Below, piece by piece: positions 53,332 through 60,000 of a stretch of DNA of 60,000 bases. The stretch is from Takakia lepidozioides (taxonomy: Eukaryota > Streptophyta > Takakiopsida > Takakiales > Takakiaceae): NCBI GenBank assembly GCA_030704615.1, contig CM060731.1:95276756-95336755 (forward strand). The letters run 5' to 3'. A program made the position numbers and the translations under genes. Under the pieces are notes generated by a model. That model searched no databases, was not told where the DNA came from, and saw only the letters and a list, made by a program, of their open reading frames with translations. The first letter of the stretch is position 1. Each line of letters begins with the position of its first letter.

Positions 53332-54472
53332 ATGGCGGAGGATGAAGATAGAGGAGGTCATCCCAGGGATGACGATAATGAACCTGGACCTCCCAAGAAA
53401 AACCAAAGGGTCAGGCGCGAACTTCGTTGGGACATATACAATGACCCCAACATTCTTGCGGAACCAGGTTGGGAAGTTTGGAAGTTACTGCAGCGGTGGT
53501 CACTTGGTGACTGCAGGAAATTTGTGGACTGGTGTAACATAAATCGTTTGTGGCCCAGAGATAGGCATGATCCACAAACCAAACAAAATCAAGCTAGCTT
53601 GCATTCCTGCGCCAACCCGCGTTTCCGCCACAGGGCAGAGGAGGTACATACAACATTGTGGGGTCAACCGCTCGTCAACAAAATGTCCCGTATTTATTTG
53701 CGGCCATGTTGTACACAGAGTTGATTTTATTGCGACTGGTGGATTAGCAAACTGCCACTGCGAGACAGCGTACTAGACTATACATGTTCTCTGATATCCC
53801 AGACTTGTATATACGTCAAGGGCAGGACATGATACGGTTCGATGGAAACGACGAGGTGGAAGAAGGAGGAAAGGCGGATGGAAACGACGATGTGGAAGAA
53901 GGAGGAAATGCAGACCAACCTCCAGATTATACGCCGCAACAGGTCTCCGCAGCCAGGCCTTCAACGTCTGAGGTGGAGGGGGGCGAGGTATGCTCTCCGT
54001 TGGAGGAACAGTTGGCCGCACATGAACAGCACATCAAAGACCTGCAGGACATTGTTCATTTGCAACGGTGGCAAATAGCGAAGTTGCTGGAAAGAATGGG
54101 GTTGGGGACTCTCGACAGCGTACACGGTGTGCTTCAGGACCCGAGGCCAATCACCAACGAGCAAGACATATTGGCGTGTTTGAATTGCCACCAATGGACA
54201 TTGACCGCGTCATCGACGGGGTTGACTCAATCGGGCATGGGAATGAAGTGCAAACGTCTGAACTGGACCCGGCAAGGGTTGAGGAAAAAAGACTTGCGGC
54301 GGAGAGGGCAAGAAAAGGGAAGGACCCCACAGTGGAAACTGGGGAATGTTCAGCCGTGCAAATTACATCGGCAGAAGAACAGGAATTAGAGCAGCTTGTG
54401 GGGGAACGCGAGCAAGCTAGGGCTGTTGCATATTGGTACTCAAATGCCATGCAAATCCGATCGTGGCCATGA
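53332..54472 (+). pseudogene. N-terminal parts of a broken RING-H2 gene
   Basis: The frame at 53332 (130 codons) starts MAEDEDRGGHPRDDDNEPGP with a basic KKNQRVRRELRW and continues GWEVWKLLQRWSLGDCRKFV. Frames at 53784-54389 and 54068-54472 follow with acidic repeats (GNDEVEEGGKADGNDDVEEG), a helical stretch (LEEQLAAHEQHIKDLQDIVH) and EEQELEQLVGEREQARAVAY. At least two frameshifts connect them. No family is recognised for these parts. Order and strand link them to the RING segment downstream. Confidence 0.5.
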
Positions 54473-55674
54473 TTGAAGGGGAATTGGCGGAATTGGGTGA
54501 CATGGGCGGGCCATCTAGCATCGCGGGAAACACGAATAGAAGAGGCGTTGTCCTCCCTCCAACGTGCAGCACGTTTGTCGAATCGAAGCATAGATAGCAT
54601 CTATGCTAATTTGCAAAGGCACGACACTGTGCATGATGTATTCACGTCGAAGTACACTGGATTCACCACATGGGGTGATGTGGATGCCATGTTTGAGCAC
54701 TGTGTGCATACAATTTCCGATACCAATAACAGCATAAACTGGAATTTGGAAGTAGAGGAGGAGTGGGATACCAGGCCGAGGATGTCATCCTACATTCATG
54801 AGGATAAACGGACGTGGATACCACAGAGCAATCCAGCGTCATGGGTAACAGATGGTACGGTGTGCACAATGTGCCTAAACCCTCATGTGGCCATTTGTTT
54901 CATCCCGCATGTCTCATATCGGCAGCCATGCGAGCCAGCCAATGCCCTGACTGCCGTGGACCAATCCATCAACGTTTCTACGAGTTGTTTGGGTTGCAAG
55001 ACAATATGCCCACGGGATACGAGTACAACCGGTACAACATGCCATTGGATGTATCGCCTTACGATTTTTTAAATTGGCAGCACTGGGGGGAGACAATGAC
55101 ATGGGATGCTCCAAGAGAGATGCACGCCTTGGATGCGAAGACGTTAACTAGGGTTAAAGATCCGGTGACCTCTTGGGTGACATCCAACTGGGAAACAACC
55201 GTGCGTGCTAGAGGCATACAGGACCCAGTCCAAAGGGAGTTTTTTTGCCGGAACTTGGGAGGGCATTGGAGCTGTACCAGACAAAGATTCTACCGACTGC
55301 CTGAGGATCCATGGGTGCCAGCGAAAAAGAACCCATACAATCGCGAACCGATTGGGAGAGACCTATTTCTGAGGGAGTTGGAGGCCGCTAGCATCCGTTG
55401 GGAGGATATGAATGAGACGTAGTGGGTGCCTTGACGGGATGAAGGGCCATTTCTTCCAGAGTTGCGCAGAGACCCCCAGCAGGAGGAGGTGTTGGACAAT
55501 TTCAAGGCTGCCATCACGAGTGTTGTAAAGTATTGGCAGAACACATGGCGTGACCAAATTGCCCCTATTCCAGGGGTGTTCTTGCCACTTCCAAACATAT
55601 CGGATTTAATTGAAAAATTGCATGCCGCCGTAGCAAGATCGACACAATGTGGAAGAGAGTCAGCACTCTCCTAG
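54473..55674 (+). pseudogene. RING-H2 finger segment of a broken gene
   Basis: The frame from 54473 ends its coding part with DGTVCTMCLNP. A one-base shift near 54880 leads to the frame from 54814 with KPSCGHLFHPACLISAAMRA and SQCPDCRGP. Together they give the CxxC, CxHxxHxxC, CxxC ligands of a RING-H2 finger, usual for E3 ubiquitin ligases. Downstream the frame (LPEDPWVPAKKNPYNREPIG, FLRELEAASIRWEDMNE) is stopped by TAG and, four codons on, TGA near 55422-55436. It then continues in phase to 55674 (EVLDNFKAAITSVVKYWQNT). Both stops could come from C-to-T changes of Gln or Trp codons. Confidence 0.65.
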
Positions 55675-55746
55675 AACGCTACGCATGATGGCAAGGGTGG
55701 ACCACACAACACTGGGTCCCTCTTTGACCACTCGAGCCCAAGCTCG

Positions 55747-55812
55747 CGCCTTGGAATGCTGGCCTGAGGTACGGGAACACGCCGAAGCCGCACTACGACT
55801 TCGTCCCGAGGC
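55747..55812 (+). repeat. 66-bp fragment of the chromovirus 3' UTR
   Basis: CGCCTTGGAATGCTGGCCTG and the following bases match 45752-45817 of element C with about one difference and then stop abruptly on both sides. No LTR or other element sequence adjoins it. Confidence 0.85.
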
Positions 55813-55840
55813 AACGGAGGCACGTAGGGGGGCTGCTATT

Positions 55841-55882
55841 TCATGAGCCATGAGCCATGAGCGGCATGAGCCATGAACAGAG
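55841..55882. repeat. Short ATGAGCC repeat
   Basis: GAGCCATGAGCCATGAGCGG and a further CATGAGCCATGAA form a small direct repeat of 7-9 bases. No function is suggested. Confidence 0.7.
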
Positions 55883-56200
55883 TCGTAAGTGTGAAAAAAA
55901 ACATGAGCAGACTATTTTCCGGAAATATGTGTCCGCGGGAATAGGGTTAAGGGTGCCACGGTCATAGGGGGAGAAGGACCTCCCGATGAAGGAGGTTCGG
56001 CAATGTTTTTTAGAATTATATATTGAATGACAATGTTTTGCGAATGGTAGGGTGGTACTGCTCTGTACAATGGGGGCCCATTTTAGCCTAACAGCCACTT
56101 GCAAAATCCTCCCACACTCCCAATCCCAAGCGAAATGAGCAATGACGCATTCTGGGAACGATGGACACAGAATAGAATAAAAAGAGGGCACAATGAGGTT

Positions 56201-56210
56201 TTTATTGATC
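56201..56210 (-). terminator. Poly(A) signal of the minus-strand paralog
   Basis: GATCAATAAA on the minus strand lies about 80 bp after the stop at 56289. The same ten bases follow the stop of the plus-strand paralog at the same distance. Confidence 0.65.
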
Positions 56211-56288
56211 CACATGAATTGAATTTGAAGCACGTCTACTGTGCTGATTGTGCAAAGAAATCGTTAGCCCTGTGCCACTGAATACAAG

Positions 56289-57047
56289 TCACGTTGTCAA
56301 TGGGACTTCGACTGCTCTCAGAATTAGCTCATGAGTCTTCGGGCTTCTCCAGGTAAAGTCGATTGCAGCCGTTGTACCGCCCCTGTTGATGTTCACCACA
56401 ATGTCCTGCCCTTCAATCATACCACCATCGTATATGGAAAGCTTCACGTTTTCGTCCTCCACACCAATGCGAATGTCCCCATACAATGGAGAAGATGAGC
56501 GCACTCCTTCAGGAGTATAAGTCTCTCCGATAGAGTCCACCCACGTCCACTGGCAGCAGTTCCACCGCAACAGCATAGCAGTGCGCATTCTCTCTGCATG
56601 GGTGCCCGTCATAGTTGGGAAAATCGGAATCAAGGATGCGCAGGAGCCCACGGACTCCTCAGACCAAGATCGTCACCCCCGCTTGAAGGCGTACTGGCTT
56701 GGGAGATACTCAAAAGCGGACAATGTTTCCACATTTGAACCAGTATCTTCTGTGTAATCTGTGTACCAGATAACGATGTCTCCCGATGTGGCCGAATACA
56801 TTGCATAATCGATGCCTCCATAAGGGCAGTCGTCCCGGTTCTGGAAGCACGGCATCCTTGCAAAGGAGGACCTGAGGAGGTCTTTGATGCCGATGACAAT
56901 GACCTTGCGGACAGCAACGAAGCCCTTAGATTTTGGAAATGATGCGAAGCGGAAGAGCAGTCCGGGCTCAAATAATGGAGCATCTGGGTCCCACGCACCC
57001 ACCGACGGAGGTGTAACGTGTTCATGACGCCCATACCTCTTTCTCAT
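56289..57047 (-). CDS. Unknown paralog 1 of a divergent pair
   Basis: The ATG at 57047 (MRKRYGRHEHVTPPSVGAW) opens a frame with RMPCFQNRDDCPYGGIDYAM, SGDIVIWYTDYTEDTG and EYLPSQYAFKRG, then a TGA near 56672. The same phase continues with RTAMLLRWNCCQWTWVDSIG, LYGDIRIGVEDENVKLSIYD and IEGQDIVVNINRGGTTAAID to 56289. At the TGA the minus strand reads GGGGTGACG, and CCATGCAG lies about 80 bp downstream in a phase that would rejoin the frame, so a short intron is possible instead of a nonsense codon. Conserved Cys, Trp and Gly residues suggest a compact, perhaps extracellular, beta-rich protein; this is inference. No signal peptide was seen and no family is known to me. Confidence 0.6.
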
Positions 57048-57076
57048 CCACGGGGTATAGGTTGAGATATGCCACC

Positions 57077-57136
57077 AAAGTCCATCCCCGAATGGAAATT
57101 CGGCGCCGCATTTACATCGAAGGGGGGATGGACTTT
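57077..57136. repeat. 60-bp hairpin between the divergent paralogs
   Basis: Outer arms AAAGTCCATCCCC (57077-57089) and GGGGATGGACTTT (57124-57136) are exact inverted copies. Inside lies a palindrome around GGAAATTCGGCGCCGCATTT, whose left arm matches the repeats at 1-2 kb and whose right arm matches those at 58-59 kb. Confidence 0.93.
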
Positions 57137-57293
57137 GTCATGTCGAGTGGCTATCGGCCCACCTGGCAGTCATTGCCCATAGTTTGCATGGCAGGGTAGG
57201 AAACTGAAACGGCTACATTCATGGAGCAGCCAATCTTCATCCGTCCAGGATCCTGTAGGGGGGAAATTTAAATGTGCCCTGGAGTGTTTGTGA

Positions 57294-57968
57294 GGAATTG
57301 CAGCGTTAGCTTGAACTTTTTCCAGCCACCGCGCTGCTCCTCCTCCATCCGGAAGCTGCTGTCATTGAGCGTACTCCAGTACTCCAGTACTTTTCAAGGA
57401 TGCCGTGCCACGGAACTCCAGCCGACTGCCCTTATCATGGCCACGATTATGCTATGTTCAAACCAGAATCAGGAGACATCATTGTCTGGCTCTCTGTTTT
57501 CACAGACGCTGCTGGAATCAAGCAAGAGTCTTTGCGCGCAATGGAGTATTTGGAGGGCTATTACCGCTTTGAGCGAGGTGAGGGCGAGGGTCAATGCGGT
57601 CCGTGGGTCCTGACCTCGATATACCAAGCTGGAAAGGGATGCCGGACAGATCACGCACGGCCTCGCTTTGGCGCTGGAACTGCTGCCAGTGGACCAGGGA
57701 GGACGGCACCGGGGAAAACTATATACGTGGAGATCACTCCGCTCTTCCAGTGTATGGAGACATTCGGCTGAGTTGCGAAGACGAATCGCACGAGCACATG
57801 AGGCCCACAGTGACCTTGTCAATGTATGATGGTGGTATCATTGATGGACATGACATTGTCGTCAGCTCCAGCAAGGGCAGCAGAACGACCGAATTGCAGT
57901 TTACCTCGAGGTGCCGCAGTAGTAATGAGCTTGTTTTGAGGGGTATCGAAGTTCCGTCGACTTGGTGA
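57294..57968 (+). pseudogene. Unknown paralog 2 of a divergent pair
   Basis: The frame around 57400 reads RMPCHGTPADCPYHGHDYAM, SGDIIVWLSVFTDAAG and EYLEGYYRFERG. The frame from 57594 reads RTASLWRWNCCQWTREDGTG, VYGDIRLSCEDES, LSMYDGGIIDGHDIVVSSSK and LVLRGIEVPSTW. These align segment by segment with the minus-strand paralog. The frame changes at about 57580, the same place where paralog 1 has its TGA. A GGTGAGGG donor-like word is present there, but the obvious acceptor does not restore the frame. A TAG upstream near 57307 leaves the start unclear. Confidence 0.6.
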
Positions 57969-58033
57969 AGCCCATGTAGAAGGAGGAAGGGCTTAGTTTT
58001 GTCTGCAGTTGGTAAATGTGAGACATCGTGTCC

Positions 58034-58043
58034 GATCAATAAA
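58034..58043 (+). terminator. Poly(A) signal of the plus-strand paralog
   Basis: GATCAATAAA occurs about 66 bp after the stop codon at 57968, matching the signal of the other paralog. Confidence 0.65.
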
Positions 58044-58222
58044 CCCATCGTACCTCACTTCTGTGTGATTGTGTTTCATTCTGTTGAATAACTGTCGAAA
58101 TTGGCCCACTGTTTACAATTTGATGTCTCATTTCTACAATTTGTCTGTCCGGATGAATATACCAGAGTAACCGGTATGAGAGTCATGTGTCAAGAATATA
58201 CCAGAGTAACGCCATGTCAGAC

Positions 58223-58992
58223 ATTGAAATGCGGCACCGCATTTCCATGTCGGACATTGGAATGCGGTGCCGCATTTCAATGCCGACATGGAAATGTATG
58301 AACCGCATTTCAGTGTCGGACAATGGAATGCGGTGCATCATTTCCGTCCATGTACACGAAATACCAACACGGGTCTATAAATTGGACAGACAACGAGGTG
58401 GCATTGCAAATGCGGCGACGCATTTCCAGCTTGGCAATGGAAACTTCTTTTGGACAAGGGAATGCGGTGCCGCATTTCCGTCCAACACTTTGAAAAGTGT
58501 GACATTTCCGACCAGCGCGATGGAATGCGTTACCGCATTTCCGTGAGAGGGTTTGCAAATGGACAAATTGCGATGTCCGTTCTGCAAATGCGGCGCCGCA
58601 TTTCCATGTCCGTCATCGACTTTTTTTTGACAATGGAATGCGGTGCCAATTTTTGCTGATGGGCCAGCAGTTCGAACAACGACCATCCCCAATATGGAAA
58701 TGCGGCACCGCATTTCCAATTCCGCCATCTCGACCTCCTTGTTTGACCTCCTTGTTCGACCTCTGTAAGCGTGGTGGCATCCATGCAATGAGCGGGAGAG
58801 GCCAAATTGGCGTGTGGACAAAGGAAATTTGGAAATGCGGCACCGCATTTCCAATCGGCCGATTACTTTTTACTATGCCAACCATGAAATGGAAAATTTA
58901 GTCCCTCCCCTGTTTTGGAAATGCGGTGCCGCATTTCCAAAAGAGGTTTTTAGAGTTGCCAAAATTTTGGAAATGCGGTGCCCCATTTCTGA
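58223..58992. repeat. Cluster of AATGCGG/CCGCATT palindromes
   Basis: At least twelve copies or variants of GGAAATGCGGCACCGCATTTCC-like palindromes (centre CA, TG or CG) occur near 58226, 58259, 58319, 58406, 58460, 58520, 58586, 58632, 58696, 58831, 58917 and 58969. Spacing is irregular (about 35-135 bp) and the DNA between them is not repeated, unlike a satellite. Frames through the cluster show no domain. Confidence 0.92.
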
Positions 58993-59119
58993 TTTTGGGA
59001 GCGTCGTGGTTTGGGCGATTGTGTGGCTGGAATGCACACTGGAGAGGGGTCACGAATGTCGGGGAGAATTTCCTTTATATACTCTGGAAGAGAATTTACA
59101 TTTACAGAGACTTCATTAA

Positions 59120-59896
59120 AATTCTATTAATCTTGAAAATCATCCGAATCCTCATCCTGTTCTAGACTGTCCTGCTCCGCCTCCACCCCCTCATTGCCTT
59201 TCTCATCTCCAGCGGACTGCTCGTTGGCCAGGCTTTTGAAAATCCCATCTTCCCCTTGCGGAACTGTCCATCTCACCTCCGTTGGGTCGTCTTCTCCCTG
59301 TCTGCGTCGCTCTCATCCGCTGAATCACATATGTACTTTCGTACCCGTCTACCTGTCTGAGCTGCTGCCAACTCTTTCCTTATCCTTCTGTCCTCCCTAG
59401 CCCTCTCCAAAATCTGCTCTACTTTACTGGGATTCTCACTTCTTCTAATCGCTGTATTTGCGAGTTTAGCTGCATAACTAGGAAGGGAGTAGTCCCTCAC
59501 CGGGCTCGTCATGAAGTCGGCCCTCGCAAAGAACGGGACATTCTTCCTGGCAGGAAGTGTAGGCCCTACATGTTTCGACCCGGACCCTGCAATCCTGCAC
59601 ATGACAATCATCAACGAGACTAATGAGAACCACAGTCCGGAAATTCGTTTGACAAAAATGACCCAGAAGGCTTTGCAAACTTACAATGTTTGCACTCACT
59701 CGTATTCCGGGTCTGCTTCCGCATCAATGTCCACTGTGTCTTCCTCGGACTCCGACGAATCCGAGGAGACTTCCGCTTTGTGGAGCCTTAACATTCCGTT
59801 GCAGCAGCCCTTCCAGATGGGATCCCCACACGGATGAGTCCTCCTCGTAGGCAAAGAGGTGCCGGTCGGAAAACCGCCCAGCCCACATTGAGGCAC
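59120..59896 (-). CDS. Partial minus-strand gene with one intron and acidic tail
   Basis: The frame at 59896 (possible ATG; the gene may begin beyond the window) ends VSSDSSESEEDTVDIDAEAD. A strong donor GTGAGTGC begins at 59699 and an acceptor TGCAG ends at 59595, giving a 105-bp intron. Splicing joins EYE to IAGSGSKHVGPTLPARKNVP exactly in frame. The second exon continues SPVRDYSLPSYAAKLANTAI, EDRRIRKELAAAQTGRRVRK and a stop near 59273. A different frame downstream reads TVPQGEDGIFKSLANEQSAG and an acidic end (EQDSLEQDEDSDDFQD, stop near 59122), so a frameshift or another splice may join them. A charged, nuclear-type protein is likely; the family is unknown. Confidence 0.5.
59595..59699 (-). 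other. Predicted intron (105 bp)
   Basis: Minus-strand GTGAGTGC donor after GGAATACGA and ATGTGCAG acceptor before GATTGCAGGG. Phase is kept across the junction (phase 2), which is unlikely by chance with so good a donor. Confidence 0.6.
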
Positions 59897-60000
59897 CTGT
59901 TACAATGCCATCCACACATTACAACATGGCGCTTCAGATGTTGCGAACTACATCCTAACGAGAATTTGCAGAACAACATAGATCAAGATTCTGCATACCT

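Overview
The window looks like nuclear DNA of a large, repeat-rich plant (streptophyte) genome. The evidence is plant-type Ty3 retrotransposons (one chromovirus family with initiator-tRNA-Met type primer sites, one Tat/Ogre-like element), a hAT transposase with BED finger and DUF659, a candidate short GT-AG intron, TATA boxes and AATAAA poly(A) signals. No bacterial or organellar genes are visible. A charophyte alga such as Chara is only a guess; the species cannot be fixed from sequence alone.

Layout. 1-2.1 kb: compound and 53-bp tandem repeats built on GGCGCC-centred palindromes. 3,231-16,479: one almost complete Tat/Ogre-like LTR retrotransposon on the minus strand, with TG...CA LTRs, primer site, polypurine tract, an ORF upstream of gag that starts inside the LTR, gag, pol, and two extra ORFs after integrase. 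16.5-20.8 kb: a decayed, unrecognised gene or element, interrupted by a 143-bp tandem repeat that again carries GGCGCC palindromes. 21.5-40.5 kb: a nest of Ty3 elements. Element D (minus, Ty3 with a PHD-like finger after integrase) is interrupted by element E and followed by element B (both minus, chromovirus family). B is interrupted by element A (plus, same family) with a CAAC target duplication. 40.5-52.9 kb: a hAT-like transposon flanked by two mutually inverted arrays of about 50-bp palindromic units, with a chromovirus (element C, 44,607-51,580) inserted in it. 53.3-55.7 kb: a broken RING-H2 gene. 56.2-58.05 kb: two divergently arranged paralogous genes of unknown function separated by a 60-bp hairpin. 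58.2-59.0 kb: at least twelve dispersed AATGCGG/CCGCATT palindromes. 59.1-59.9 kb: part of a minus-strand gene with one well supported candidate intron.

Most coding material is mobile-element DNA in decay: frameshifts, nonsense codons (several explicable by C-to-T change) and truncations. The elements do not form a working pathway together; their nesting records the order of insertion. The most unusual signals are the PHD-like finger on a Ty3 integrase, the recurring palindrome families, the inverted palindrome arrays bounding the hAT element, and the extra coding capacity and coding minisatellite of the Tat-like element.
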